Shown here: in pieces, positions 1 through 8,975 of the stretch | Layout of the letters: every line of letters begins with the position of its first letter | Numbering within the stretch: the first letter of the stretch is position 1 | Translations under genes and position numbers: made by a program | Notes under the pieces: generated by a model | What the model saw: only the letters and a program-made list of their open reading frames with translations | Told to the model about the DNA's origin: nothing | The model's database searches: none | DNA from: Brevibacterium sp. CS2 | GTDB taxonomy: Bacteria; Actinomycetota; Actinomycetes; Actinomycetales; Brevibacteriaceae | Assembly: GCF_005280295.1 (NCBI RefSeq) | Contig: NZ_CP040020.1 | Coordinates: 1,736,001-1,800,000 of the forward strand | Direction of reading: 5' to 3' | Length of the DNA: 64,000 nucleotides

Positions 1-2
1 AC

Positions 3-1325
3 CAGCTCTCCGGCGGCCAGCGCCAACGCGTCATGCTCGCCATGGCACTGGCGAACTCGCCCCGCCTGCTCATCTGCGATGAGCCGACCACCGCGCTCGA
101 CGTCACCGTCCAGGCGCAGGTCCTCGAACTCATCGGCGAGGCGGTCGAGAGGGAGAACACCGGGCTGCTGTTCATCACCCACGACCTCGCCGTCGTCGCC
201 GGGGTGTGCGAGCGGGTCATGGTGATGTACCGCGGGGAGCTCGTCGAGTCCGGGACGAGCGAACAGATCTTCACCGACCCCCAGCACGAGTACACGCGCG
301 GACTCCTCGCCGCTTCCGACCTCACCGCCACCGACGCACGCGGCCGCCTGTTCACCATCGCCACCGCCGCGCAGTACCACTCCGGCGCCGAAGCGGGCAG
401 CGATACGGACAGCGACCCGGGCCGCACGACGGGCGCGGCGACGAGCACTCCGGCCGGCGAGGCGACGCGCGGGGGAGTGGGCACCTCGGCCGATCCCGAT
501 GCGCCGCTCATCGAGGTCACCGACCTCGTCAAGACCTACCGGCGGACCAAGTCCTCGCTGTTCGGACGCGCCGACGAGGTGCCCGCGCTCGGCGGGATCT
601 CGCTCTCGATCCCCGCCGGCCGACGGTTCGGGATCGTCGGCGAGTCCGGCTCCGGCAAATCCACCCTGCTCAAGATCCTGTCCGGGCTCGACACCCCGAC
701 GAGCGGGCGCGTGCGCGTGGGCGACGTCGAGGTCGGCTCCGCCGGGGAAGCCGAGCTGCGCCGGATGCGCGAGGATCTGCAGATCGTGTTCCAGGATCCC
801 TTCGCCTCCCTCGACCCCCGCATGCGGGTGGCCGACATCATCGCCGAGCCGCTCGTCCCGATGGGCGTCGCCGCCGGCGAGCGGCGCTCCCGCGTCGCCG
901 ACGTGCTGCAGGCGGTGGGCCTCGACGCCGATTCCGCGCAGCGCTACCCGCACCAGTTCTCCGGCGGGCAGCGGCAGCGTATCTCGATCGCACGCGCACT
1001 CGTGTGCCGACCGCGGATCCTCGTCGCCGACGAACCGGTGTCCGCACTCGACGTCTCCGTCCGCGCGCAGGTGCTCAACCTGCTCACCGACCTCGTCGAG
1101 GAGTACGCGCTCACCCTGGTGTTCGTCTCCCACGACCTCGGAGTCGTGCGCCACCTGTGCTCCGACGTCGCGGTGATGCGCGGCGGGGAGATCGTGGAGT
1201 CCGGCCCCGTCGAGGAGATCTACACCGACCCCCAGCACCCGTACACGGCCGACCTCGTCGCCGCCACCCCGACCCTCGCGGCAGTCTTCGCCGACGCCGG
1301 ATCCGACCCCAGGGAGCGACCATGA
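3..1325 (+). CDS. Fused peptide/nickel-type ABC transporter ATPase, two nucleotide-binding domains (5' truncated)
   Basis: ATP-hydrolysing subunit of an Opp/Dpp-type importer with two ATPase domains in one chain. The reading frame is open from the window edge, so the start lies upstream. The first domain begins at its ABC signature (LSGGQRQR, nt 6-29) and keeps Walker B (LLICDEP) and the H-loop (ITHD). A Gly/Ala/Thr-rich linker (about nt 390-490) leads to a complete second domain: Walker A GESGSGKST at nt 639-665, signature FSGGQRQR at nt 957-980, Walker B LVADEP and H-loop VSHD. Both domains end in the oligopeptide-type tail motif (DPQHEYT, DPQHPYT). This is a DppD-DppF fusion layout. The stop overlaps the next start (ATGA), so it is co-translated with the amidase. 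The family is certain; the substrate is not visible. Confidence 0.93.
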   Translation, partial: QLSGGQRQRVMLAMALANSPRLLICDEPTTALDVTVQAQVLELIGEAVERENTGLLFITHDLAVVAGVCERVMVMYRGELVESGTSEQIFTDPQHEYTRGLLAASDLTATDARGRLFTIATAAQYHSGAEAGSDTDSDPGRTTGAATSTPAGEATRGGVGTSADPDAPLIEVTDLVKTYRRTKSSLFGRADEVPALGGISLSIPAGRRFGIVGESGSGKSTLLKILSGLDTPTSGRVRVGDVEVGSAGEAELRRMREDLQIVFQDPFASLDPRMRVADIIAEPLVPMGVAAGERRSRVADVLQAVGLDADSAQRYPHQFSGGQRQRISIARALVCRPRILVADEPVSALDVSVRAQVLNLLTDLVEEYALTLVFVSHDLGVVRHLCSDVAVMRGGEIVESGPVEEIYTDPQHPYTADLVAATPTLAAVFADAGSDPRERP

Positions 1326-2719
1326 CCTTCCCCCGCACTCTCGCCGACCTCTCCACCGCGGAGCTCGGCTCCGGCTACCAGGCCGGCGACTTCTCCCCGG
1401 GCGAGGTGCTCGACGCGGTCGCCGAACGGATCGCCGCGTGCGAACCGACGATCAACGCGCTGTGGCACGAGGACCTCGCCGCCGCGCGCTCCCGGGCGGA
1501 GGAATCCGGCGCCCGCTGGCGCTCCGGGCAGCCCCGCGGCGCGCTCGACGGGGTGCCGGTGACGATCAAGGAGAACATCGCCCGGAAGGGTGTGGCGATG
1601 CCCTCGGGTCACGCCGCCGGCGACCCGCAGCCCGCCGACCACGACGCTCCCATCACCGAGCGGCTGGAGGAGGCCGGGGCGATCATCGTCGGCTCCACGG
1701 TGATGCCCGACTGGGGGATGCTGTCCTCCGGGGTGTCCTCCCGGCACGGGATCACCCGGTCCCCGCTCGACCCGGCCCTCACCACCGGCGGCTCGTCCTC
1801 CGGGGCGGGTGCGGCGGCCGCCGCCGGCTACGGGCCGATCCACATCGGCTCCGACATCGGCGGCTCGATCCGGCTCCCCGGCACCTGGCTCGGCCTCGCC
1901 ACCCTCAAGCCGAGCTTCGGCCGGATCCCGCTCGACGCCCCCTACCTGGGCCGCTGCGCCGGGCCGCTGGCCCGCACGGTCGACGACCTGCGCGCGGCGA
2001 TGACGGTGATCGGACGGCCCGATGCGCGCGACTATTCCCAGCTCCCGCCCTACTCGGGGGACTACCGGGTGCCGGACTTCTCCGTCAGCGGCCTGCGCGT
2101 CGCGGTGCACACCGAGGCGGGGTGCGGCATGCCCACCGACCCGGAGGTGGCCGCCGTCGTCGACGCCGCCGCGCAGCGCTTCGCGGACGCCGGGGCGCAG
2201 GTGACCCGGATCGCGCCGTTCATGTCCGAGGAGCTGCTCGTCGACGTCGACCGGTTCTGGCGGGTGCGCTCCTGGGTCGACTACCACGGCCTCGACATCG
2301 AGGACCAGCGCCGGATCCTGCCCTATGTGGCCCGCTGGTGCACCGCCGGTGCCGATGTCCCCGGCGCGGAGCTGCTCCGCTGCTACCAGAGCATCCAGAC
2401 GATGCGGCAGGCGACCGTCGCGGCGACCGAGCCCTTCGACCTCGTGCTGTCCCCGGTCGCGCCGGTGGCGGCGTTCCCGGCGGAGTGGCCGATGCCCTTC
2501 AACGACCCCGACCAGCCGATGGGGCACATCTCCTTCACCGTGCCCTACAACATGTCCGAGCAGCCGGCGGCGAGCGTCAACGCCGGGTACACGGCCGACG
2601 GGCGCACCGTGGGGCTGCAGCTCGCCGGCCGCCGCTTCGACGACGCCGGGGTGCTCGCCGCCGCGGAGTGGTTCGAGCGCTCCGCCGAAATCGCGGCACC
2701 GGAGCGCACCGTCGGCTGA
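1322..2719 (+). CDS. Amidase signature family hydrolase
   Basis: 465-residue amidase-signature enzyme, probably cytoplasmic, hydrolysing a carboxamide. The Ser-cisSer-Lys triad is visible with the spacing of GatA-type enzymes: K83 in VTIKEN, S158 in GGSSSG and S182 in DIGGSIRLPG. The Gly/Ser-rich signature runs about residues 150-190. The ATG overlaps the stop of the upstream ABC ATPase, so the pair is likely an operon tail in which an imported amide or peptide-like compound is hydrolysed. It is not GatA by context, because no gatC or gatB is adjacent. The substrate cannot be read from sequence. Confidence 0.9.
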   Translation: MTFPRTLADLSTAELGSGYQAGDFSPGEVLDAVAERIAACEPTINALWHEDLAAARSRAEESGARWRSGQPRGALDGVPVTIKENIARKGVAMPSGHAAGDPQPADHDAPITERLEEAGAIIVGSTVMPDWGMLSSGVSSRHGITRSPLDPALTTGGSSSGAGAAAAAGYGPIHIGSDIGGSIRLPGTWLGLATLKPSFGRIPLDAPYLGRCAGPLARTVDDLRAAMTVIGRPDARDYSQLPPYSGDYRVPDFSVSGLRVAVHTEAGCGMPTDPEVAAVVDAAAQRFADAGAQVTRIAPFMSEELLVDVDRFWRVRSWVDYHGLDIEDQRRILPYVARWCTAGADVPGAELLRCYQSIQTMRQATVAATEPFDLVLSPVAPVAAFPAEWPMPFNDPDQPMGHISFTVPYNMSEQPAASVNAGYTADGRTVGLQLAGRRFDDAGVLAAAEWFERSAEIAAPERTVG

Positions 2720-2762
2720 CCGCGGCCGCGGACCATCGTGCGCGGCAGCGCTCCCCGAGACC

Positions 2763-2802
2763 GCAGCGGCGGCCCCGGCCGAATGGCCGGGGCCGCCGCT
2801 GC
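2763..2802. terminator. Bidirectional terminator hairpin
   Basis: Perfect 18-bp inverted repeat (2763-2780 with 2785-2802) and a GAAT loop. It lies between the amidase and a convergent membrane protein gene, so it can terminate both. It has no T-run, as is usual in high-GC actinobacteria. Confidence 0.75.
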
Positions 2803-2842
2803 ATTCATCCCGCGAGGTGCGGGCCCGAAGCGCTGGGGCCGA

Positions 2843-4180
2843 TCAGAAGAACGAGACCGAGACGGCGTCCCCCTCGATCGCGACCGAGCCGGAGACGCTG
2901 AGGTCACCGCTGCCGGTCCACGCTCCCTTGCCCTGCGTCTTGGAGTCCATTGTGAACTCGATCTTGCCGAGCGAGGAGGTGAAGAAGGAGCCGGCGGACA
3001 GATCCGAGCTCATCGTCGCGGAGACCTTGGGCTGCTTGCTGATCGTGTAGTCCACGCTGCCGTCCACCCCGTCGTCGAGCGCCTCGACGCCGGTCCGCGA
3101 GTCGGTGCCGCCGATGCCGAACGGGCAGCCCTCCGGCTCGAGGTCCTTCTTCTTCGCGCACTCGTTGAGCGCGTCCTCGACAGCCTTCTGCACGTCGGTG
3201 CTGAACGCGTCGGTGGCCTGCACGTCGATGGTCATCGACGCCGGCTGCGGCTGCTCGGTGGGGGAGAAGCCGACGGTGAGCTGATCCGATCCGGCCTGGA
3301 AGTACTTGCTCTCCGGGGTCGCCACCGCATAGGTGCCGGGCATCACCGCATACTCGGTGCGGCCGCCCTCCTCGGGGTTGAATTCCTCGCCGTTGACCGT
3401 GGCGCCCTCGATCTTGGGCAGCTCGACCGCGATCGTCTGCAGGACCGGGCCGGTGAGCACCCAGTTGTCGAAGAACAGGCCCTGGCGGCCCTCCTTGTTC
3501 GCGGTCAGGGTGAGCTCGTGCGGCTGGCCGCCGAGCGTGTAGACGGCGTCGATGGTGGCGGTGTCGCCGTTGATCGTCGTGTTCTCCACCGTCGCGTCGG
3601 TGATGACGTCCTCGGAGGCCGCGGCGAACTTCGGGTCGAGGAGCAGCTCGTTGGCACCGTCGGGCACGGTCGGCGCGGCGATCTCGTTCGCCGCCGCGAT
3701 GTCCTGGTTCTCGAGCGCGGTGAGGTACTCCTGCGCGACGGTGTCCGGCCCGTACTGCGAGCGGTTGACCGAATTCACCACGATCGCGCCGATGACGACG
3801 AGGAGGATGACGACGCCCACGGCGGTGAGCGAGAGGATGAGCGGCAGCTTCGACTTCTTCTTCGCCTGCTGCTGCTCGGGCGGGACGTAACCCGGGGCCG
3901 GTGCCGGCTGCGGTGTCGCACCGGCGGCACCCATACCGGGGCCGGAGGCGGAGTAGGCCGGGGGAGGGGACCCCTGGGCCGGTCCCGAGGCGGAGTAGGC
4001 CGGGGGAGGGGTGCCGTGCTCCGGCTGTCCCCAGCCGCCGCCGGACTCGCCCTGCGGCGAGTAGCCGGGACGCGGCGGCACGCCACCGGGGCCTTTCGCC
4101 GGGGGGCCGGGCTGCTGCCAGCCCTGCGGACCGCGGGGATCGCCCGGGGAGCCAGGGGGGAGATTGCTTCCGGAGCTCAT
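2843..4180 (-). CDS. Single-pass membrane protein with Pro/Gly-rich cytoplasmic tail and large extracytoplasmic domain
   Basis: Function not recognised. The 445-residue protein has a disordered N-terminus of about 110 residues rich in Pro, Gly, Gln and Ser, including a duplicated PPPAYSASGP block. A KKKSK stop-transfer patch and one hydrophobic helix (about residues 120-145) follow, then about 300 residues predicted outside the membrane. The outer domain starts with a segment resembling actinobacterial DUF4878-like folds (VAQEYLTALENQDIAAANE), and a Cys pair near the C-terminal third could form a disulfide. ATG 4180 was chosen over an in-frame ATG at 4213 because a GAGGA ribosome site stands 10 nt before it. 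Confidence 0.8.
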   Translation of the reverse strand: MSSGSNLPPGSPGDPRGPQGWQQPGPPAKGPGGVPPRPGYSPQGESGGGWGQPEHGTPPPAYSASGPAQGSPPPAYSASGPGMGAAGATPQPAPAPGYVPPEQQQAKKKSKLPLILSLTAVGVVILLVVIGAIVVNSVNRSQYGPDTVAQEYLTALENQDIAAANEIAAPTVPDGANELLLDPKFAAASEDVITDATVENTTINGDTATIDAVYTLGGQPHELTLTANKEGRQGLFFDNWVLTGPVLQTIAVELPKIEGATVNGEEFNPEEGGRTEYAVMPGTYAVATPESKYFQAGSDQLTVGFSPTEQPQPASMTIDVQATDAFSTDVQKAVEDALNECAKKKDLEPEGCPFGIGGTDSRTGVEALDDGVDGSVDYTISKQPKVSATMSSDLSAGSFFTSSLGKIEFTMDSKTQGKGAWTGSGDLSVSGSVAIEGDAVSVSFF

Positions 4181-4230
4181 CAGGATCCGTTCCTCACAGT
4201 TGTCGGGGGGCATGGGACACTGGGATCAAA

Positions 4231-4236
4231 ATTATC
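4231..4236 (-). promoter_or_regulatory. Candidate -10 element of the membrane protein gene
   Basis: GATAAT on the minus strand inside an AT-rich patch (4226-4237) that stands out from the GC-rich surroundings. It would give a leader of about 45 nt carrying the GAGGA ribosome site. No convincing -35 was seen. Confidence 0.45.
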
Positions 4237-4294
4237 ACGGAGGCCCGGACCGGGGTGTGTCGAAGCGGCAACATCCCATGACGGTTCGGGCATC

Positions 4295-5512
4295 ATGGCA
4301 TGGGTGAAGGGACCAGCGGACTCCGGGCGGGCGCCGGGCATGATCGGGCGGCACCCGGCCGTCATCGGACTGTTCGAGAGCGCCCGTGTGCTCCTCCTGC
4401 TCGTCCTCACCGCTCTCCTCCTGGCCGCCGTCGCGTGGTTCATCGGCATCGCCGAGCAGCGGCCGCTCGCCGCGATCGCCGCCTGGGCGGCTACCGGGCT
4501 CGGCGTCGTCCACGGTCTGAACGCCGACCTCGAGACGCATCGGCACTCCCTGCCGCCCACCTCGCTCACGCTGCTCGTCTGGCTGCTCGTGCTCCAGGCC
4601 GCGCGCCGGACCCGGCGCGCACTGCACGCCAACGAGCGGCTCGCCGCCGCCGGTGCCCCACTGGTGCTCACCCGCCCGCGCCTCATCGCCGGGTCCGTGC
4701 TCGCGGGCACCCACCTCCTGCTCGTCCTCGTGCTCGCGTTCGGCTTCGGAGCGATCGGTGCGAGCGTGCTCGGGTTCGCCCGGATCATCGTGCTCGTCGG
4801 CAGCGCGGTGCTGCTCGGCTTCGGATGGCGGCCCGACGCCGAGCCGGTGCGCGCCCGGGTGCGCGACCTGGCGGGGCCGCACTGGGCCGAGGCGCTGGCA
4901 GCCGGCCATGCGGTGTTCCGGAGGGCGGGGCTCGCCGCGCTCGTCGTGGGCCTGCTCGCCCTCGGCGCCGCGCTCGCGCTGCGCTGGGAGCAGGCGGCCT
5001 CCGTGCTCGCGCTCTACTCCGATGCCACCGCCGCGGCGGTCGGCCTCACCGCCGTCCAGCTCCTCTTCGCCCCGACACTCGTGGTGCTCGGCCTCGCCTG
5101 GACCTCCGGGGCGGGCGTCGTCCTCGCCTCCGGCGCGCTCGCCTCACCATTCACCGCGGTCGAGGTGCCCGTCGCCGGGTTCCCCGTGCTCGCCGCGGTG
5201 CCCCAGGACCCGGCCGGGGCGTTCGTCCTCGTCCCGCTCGCCGTCGTGCTGTGCGGGATCGTCGCGGTCATCGGGCGGCCCGCCTGGCACCTCGTCGATC
5301 TGCGAGCGGTCGCGGTGATCGGGATCGAGATGCTGCTCGCGGGACTGTTCGTCGGCCTGTTCGCGTCCGGGGCCGTGGGCCCCGGGGGCCTCGCCGGGTT
5401 CGGCCTGCAGCCGGTGCTGTTCGCCCTCGCGGTGGCCGGGGAGATCGCACTGGGAGCGGCGATCGGCTGGGGACTGGTGCGCCTGGCCGGGCGGGGCCGC
5501 GCCGCGGACTGA
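4295..5512 (+). CDS. PerM-like polytopic membrane protein (DUF6350 family)
   Basis: About 405 residues with roughly ten hydrophobic helices separated by short Arg-rich loops. The position directly before purN and purH matches Rv0955 (perM) beside purN-purH in Mycobacterium tuberculosis. PerM is a membrane protein linked to cell division and to the stability of FtsB; a FtsB homologue is encoded 20 kb away at 24.5 kb. The identification rests on topology, length and synteny, not on catalytic motifs. The start is uncertain: ATG 4295, GTG 4304 (7 nt after a CATCAT hexamer) and ATG 4340 are all in frame, and none has a good ribosome site. Confidence 0.7.
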   Translation: MAWVKGPADSGRAPGMIGRHPAVIGLFESARVLLLLVLTALLLAAVAWFIGIAEQRPLAAIAAWAATGLGVVHGLNADLETHRHSLPPTSLTLLVWLLVLQAARRTRRALHANERLAAAGAPLVLTRPRLIAGSVLAGTHLLLVLVLAFGFGAIGASVLGFARIIVLVGSAVLLGFGWRPDAEPVRARVRDLAGPHWAEALAAGHAVFRRAGLAALVVGLLALGAALALRWEQAASVLALYSDATAAAVGLTAVQLLFAPTLVVLGLAWTSGAGVVLASGALASPFTAVEVPVAGFPVLAAVPQDPAGAFVLVPLAVVLCGIVAVIGRPAWHLVDLRAVAVIGIEMLLAGLFVGLFASGAVGPGGLAGFGLQPVLFALAVAGEIALGAAIGWGLVRLAGRGRAAD

Positions 5513-5552
5513 GCGCCGCACGCTGCATCGAGGCCCGCTGCGCTCTGAGCGG

Positions 5553-6005
5553 TCAGCCGGGGTACGGCTGTCCGGTCGTCTTCTCGAACCAGGTGGAGAG
5601 CCCGGAGTTGTACTCCGCCGTGCAGCCGACGGAGGCCTGCTCGGTGATCGCTTCGCGGATGCACGTCTCGTACTGCGCCTGCACCGGCCAGATGGCGATC
5701 GTGCCGAGGGTCGCCAGCAGCATGTAGAGGCAGCTGAGGGCGGCGAGGATCCCGAGGACGATCCAGCTGCCCTTCTTCTTCGTCCGGGCGCCGGCGATGA
5801 AGTAGCGGACCACCCACACGAGGGCGAGGACGGCGAAGACGCCGGCGGCCATCCGATAGGGGAGGGGGAACGTCGTGGCGAGCAGCGCCCCGCCGAAGAA
5901 CAGCGCGAGGATCGTGCCTTCGCGGTTGCGCGCGGCGGCCGCGCGGGTCTCCGCGTCCTCGGTCCGGTCGGGCTCGGTGCGGGGTTTCTGGTCGACGGGG
6001 CTCAC
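5553..6005 (-). CDS. Small hypothetical membrane protein
   Basis: 150 residues. The N-terminus of about 35 residues is hydrophilic and Arg/Glu-rich. Two or three hydrophobic segments follow (GTILALFFGGALLATTF, a helix ending in VVRYF, and WIVLGILAALSCLYMLLATL), then a polar C-terminal domain with two cysteines (ETCIREA, VGCTAEY) that could pair outside the cell. No family was recognised. GTG 6005 is chosen because CAGACT lies exactly 6 nt upstream on this strand and no Shine-Dalgarno sequence is present, which suggests a leaderless transcript. It is divergent from purN across only 27 bp and convergent with the perM-like gene. Confidence 0.75.
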   Translation of the reverse strand: MSPVDQKPRTEPDRTEDAETRAAAARNREGTILALFFGGALLATTFPLPYRMAAGVFAVLALVWVVRYFIAGARTKKKGSWIVLGILAALSCLYMLLATLGTIAIWPVQAQYETCIREAITEQASVGCTAEYNSGLSTWFEKTTGQPYPG

Positions 6006-6011
6006 CCGTTC

Positions 6012-6026
6012 AGTCTGGCATAGAAT
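6012..6026. promoter_or_regulatory. Back-to-back leaderless promoters (hypothetical membrane gene and purN)
   Basis: The minus-strand hexamer CAGACT (6017-6012) is followed by 6 nt and GTG 6005. The plus-strand hexamer TAGAAT (6021-6026) is followed by 6 nt and GTG 6033. The two -10 elements are only 3 bp apart, so RNA polymerase can probably occupy only one at a time. Confidence 0.6.
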
Positions 6027-6032
6027 GGCCGC

Positions 6033-6722
6033 GTGCGCTGTGTTCTCCTCGCCTCCGGATCCGGCAGCCTGACCCAGGCCGTGCTCGACGCCTTCGTCGT
6101 CCCCGATCCCGCCGGCGCGGCCGCACCCGGCCCGGCCTCCGGCCGCAGCGATGGTGCGGCGACCGGGCCCGCGAGCGGCGTGGAGATCGTCGCCGTCGGC
6201 TCGGACACCGCCTCCGCCGGAGCACTCGAGAGGGCGGCGCGCGCCGGGATCGACACCTTCGTCGTCGCCCCCCGCGACCACCCGGACCGGGACGCCTGGA
6301 ACCATGCGCTCGCCGAGGCCGTCGCGGCCCACCGGCCCGACTGGGTGGTATCGGCCGGCTTCATGCGCATCCTCGGCCCGACGTTCGTCACCCGCTTCGC
6401 CCAGCGCATCATCAACACCCACCCCGCGCTGCTCCCGGCATTCCCCGGCGCGCACGGGGTGCGCGACGCGCTCGCCCACGGCGTCAAGGTCACCGGCACC
6501 ACGATCCACCTCGTCGACGACGGGGTGGACACCGGGCCGATCATCGCCCAGTTCCCGGTCGCCGTCCGCGACGACGACACCGAGGACACCCTCCACGAGC
6601 GCATCCGCGCCGTCGAGCGCGCACGCATCGTCGAACTGCTCGCCTCCCTGGCCGAGCACCCCCTGGATGTCTCCGGGCGGCGCGTCACCGGCTTCGTGCC
6701 GGCGCCCGCCGGCCGGATCTGA
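6033..6722 (+). CDS. purN: Phosphoribosylglycinamide formyltransferase
   Basis: Transfers a formyl group from 10-formyl-tetrahydrofolate to GAR in de novo purine synthesis. The N-terminal loop VLLASGSGSLTQA matches the family. The catalytic Asn-His-Asp set is visible as N128 and H130 (INTHPALLP) and D166 (DDGVDTGPII). At 229 residues it is slightly longer than usual because of a Pro/Ala/Gly-rich insert after the first helix (about residues 25-48). GTG 6033 is preceded by TAGAAT at 6-nt spacing and has no ribosome site. purH follows after 24 nt and is probably co-transcribed. Confidence 0.95.
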   Translation: MRCVLLASGSGSLTQAVLDAFVVPDPAGAAAPGPASGRSDGAATGPASGVEIVAVGSDTASAGALERAARAGIDTFVVAPRDHPDRDAWNHALAEAVAAHRPDWVVSAGFMRILGPTFVTRFAQRIINTHPALLPAFPGAHGVRDALAHGVKVTGTTIHLVDDGVDTGPIIAQFPVAVRDDDTEDTLHERIRAVERARIVELLASLAEHPLDVSGRRVTGFVPAPAGRI

Positions 6723-6746
6723 ACCGCACCCAACGAAGGAGAACCC

Positions 6747-8357
6747 GTGGAAGCCGTACGGCCCATCCGTCGCGCACTCATCAGCGTGTACGACAAGTCC
6801 GGACTCACCGAACTCGCCACCGGCCTCGCCGCCGCCGGCGTGACGATCGTGTCGACCGGCTCCACCGCCGCCCGGATCGCCGAGGCCGGGGTCGACGTCA
6901 CCCCGGTGGAGGACCTCACCGGCTTCCCCGAGTGCCTCGAGGGCCGCGTGAAGACCCTGCACCCGCGCGTCCACGCCGGCATCCTCGCCGACACCCGCAA
7001 GCCCGAGCACCTCGACCAGCTCGCCGAGCTCGGCGTCGAGGCCTTCGACCTCGTCGTCGTCAACCTCTACCCCTTCAGCGAGACCGTCGCCTCGGGCGCG
7101 GGCTTCGACGAGTGCGTCGAGCAGATCGACATCGGCGGGCCCTCGATGGTGCGCGCCGCGGCGAAGAACCACCCGAGCGTCGCCGTCGTCACCGACCCGG
7201 CCCGCTACGCCGAGGTCGTCGAGGCCGCCGCGGGCGCGGGCTTCGACCTGGCGACCCGGCGCCGGCTGGCGCAGGCCGCCTTCGAGCACACCGCGGCCTA
7301 CGACGTCGCCGTCGCGACGTGGTTCGGCGAGCAGGACTCCCGCAGCGACGAGATCGCCGGCCGGGCAGGCGGCGCCGCGGCAGGTGACGGAATCGAGACC
7401 GGCACGGCTGCGCTGCCGGGGTTCTTCGGGCTCGCCGTGGAGAAGACCGCGGATCTGCGCTACGGGGAGAACCCGCACCAGAAGGCCGCGGTCTACGCCT
7501 CCCCGGGTGCCGGGGGGATCGCGAACGCCCGGCAGCTCCACGGCAAGGAGATGTCCTACAACAACTACCAGGACACCGACGCCGCGATCCGCGCCGCGAA
7601 CGACTTCCGGACCCCGGCCGTCGCGATCATCAAGCACGCCAACCCGTGCGGCATCGCCACCGCCGACACCGTCGCCGAGGCGCACCGCCTCGCCCACGAG
7701 TGCGATCCGGTGTCCGCGTACGGCGGCGTCATCGCCGTCAACCGGGAGGTCACCGTCGAGCTGGCGGAGTCGATCGCCCCGATCTTCACCGAGGTCGTCG
7801 CCGCGCCGTCCTTCGCACCTGCCGCCCTCGAGGTGCTCCAGCGGAAGAAGAATCTGCGTCTGCTCGAGCTCGGTGAGCCCGCCGCCCCGGAGGCCGAGTT
7901 CCGGCAGATCTCCGGCGGCCTGCTCGTGCAGGACCGCGACGTGTTCCAGGCCCCCGGCGATTCCCCGGAGAACTGGACGCTGGCAGCCGGTCCCGCCGCC
8001 GATGCGCAGGCGCTCGCGGACCTCGAATTCGCCTGGCGCGCGTGCCGGGCGGTGAAGTCGAACGCGATCCTGCTCGCCCGCGGCGGCGCCTCCGTGGGCG
8101 TCGGCATGGGCCAGGTCAACCGGGTCGACTCCGCTCACCTCGCGGTGCAGCGCGCCGGAGGAGAGCGGGCCCGCGGTGCGGTCGCCGCTTCCGACGCCTT
8201 CTTCCCGTTCGCCGACGGCCTCGAGGTGCTCATCGCCGGCGGGGTCACCGCCGTCGTGCAGCCGGGCGGGTCGATCCGCGACGAGGAGGTCATCGCCGCG
8301 GCCGAGGCCGCAGGACTCACGATGTACCTCACGGGTACCCGCCATTTCTTCCACTGA
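6747..8357 (+). CDS. purH: Bifunctional AICAR transformylase / IMP cyclohydrolase
   Basis: Catalyses the last two steps of IMP synthesis. It has an N-terminal MGS-like IMP cyclohydrolase domain (about residues 1-150; STGSTAA and [12 protein letters not shown] motifs) and a C-terminal AICAR formyltransferase domain ([22 protein letters not shown]). The 536-residue length is normal for actinobacteria. A short Gly/Ala-rich stretch separates the domains near residue 205. GTG 6747 has AAGGAG 5 nt upstream, unlike its neighbour purN, as expected for the second gene of an operon. Confidence 0.97.
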   Translation: MEAVRPIRRALISVYDKSGLTELATGLAAAGVTIVSTGSTAARIAEAGVDVTPVEDLTGFPECLEGRVKTLHPRVHAGILADTRKPEHLDQLAELGVEAFDLVVVNLYPFSETVASGAGFDECVEQIDIGGPSMVRAAAKNHPSVAVVTDPARYAEVVEAAAGAGFDLATRRRLAQAAFEHTAAYDVAVATWFGEQDSRSDEIAGRAGGAAAGDGIETGTAALPGFFGLAVEKTADLRYGENPHQKAAVYASPGAGGIANARQLHGKEMSYNNYQDTDAAIRAANDFRTPAVAIIKHANPCGIATADTVAEAHRLAHECDPVSAYGGVIAVNREVTVELAESIAPIFTEVVAAPSFAPAALEVLQRKKNLRLLELGEPAAPEAEFRQISGGLLVQDRDVFQAPGDSPENWTLAAGPAADAQALADLEFAWRACRAVKSNAILLARGGASVGVGMGQVNRVDSAHLAVQRAGGERARGAVAASDAFFPFADGLEVLIAGGVTAVVQPGGSIRDEEVIAAAEAAGLTMYLTGTRHFFH

Positions 8358-8457
8358 TCCTCAGTCCGCGGCCTCGGCGCCCCGCACCCGCGCCGAGGCG
8401 CGGGCCCGGGCGGCGGATGCCGGGGCTCGGCACGCCGCGCGCAGCGCCCACGTTCCG

Positions 8458-8871
8458 GTGCACGCCGCCCCCGGGGACACCGGGGCGGCCCGGCACGCGG
8501 CGGCGAGCGGCGATCCGGCACGACGGCATGCGGTGCGACGCCCGCCCCTGCGCCGCACCTCGAAGGGCCGCAACCCGATCGCGAAGCGCTGGATCTACTG
8601 GCGCCGCCGGTACTCGAACCCGACCCGCCGGGACTGGCTGCTCCTCATCTGCCTGCTGTGGATCCTCGCGTCCGCGGCGCTGAGCCTCGTCGACTTCCGG
8701 CTCGGCGGGATCGCGCTGGCGGCCTGTCCGCTCGCGCTCGCGGGCCTGCGCGCGATGCCGTCGCCGTGGGGCGAGATCTGGATCAACCGCTCCCGGGGCG
8801 TCGACATGGCCACGATGGTCCTCGTCGCCGTCCTGCTGCTCTCCCTCACCGTCACCGTCCCCAACGTCTGA
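8458..8871 (+). CDS. DUF3017-like small membrane protein (start uncertain)
   Basis: The C-terminal 100 residues resemble DUF3017, which often follows purH in actinobacteria. Two hydrophobic helices (WLLLICLLWILASAALSL and the RLGGIALAACPLALAGLRAM region) are followed by the NRSRGVD turn and a third helix ending VTVPNV. High GC3 in this frame continues upstream to the end of purH, so the true start may lie before 8458, but no ATG, GTG or TTG is in frame there. In-frame candidates are GTG 8458 and GTG 8533, and neither has a ribosome site. The 8358-8457 stretch is Arg/Ala-rich in this frame. Function unknown. Confidence 0.6.
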   Translation: MHAAPGDTGAARHAAASGDPARRHAVRRPPLRRTSKGRNPIAKRWIYWRRRYSNPTRRDWLLLICLLWILASAALSLVDFRLGGIALAACPLALAGLRAMPSPWGEIWINRSRGVDMATMVLVAVLLLSLTVTVPNV

Positions 8872-8891
8872 GCGGTGCCCGGGATCGACTG

Positions 8892-8921
8892 TTTACAGCC
8901 GCCCGCATCCGATGTCAGGAT
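8892..8921 (+). promoter_or_regulatory. Candidate promoter of the MT0933-like gene
   Basis: TTTACA (8892-8897), an 18-nt spacer and CAGGAT (8916-8921). This is one of the few places in the window with a recognisable -35. The leader would be about 48 nt. Confidence 0.45.
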
Positions 8922-8975
8922 GAATGCGTGGGCGGGGGGACCCCCGCCTGATCCCGATAGCGAAGGAGAATCACC

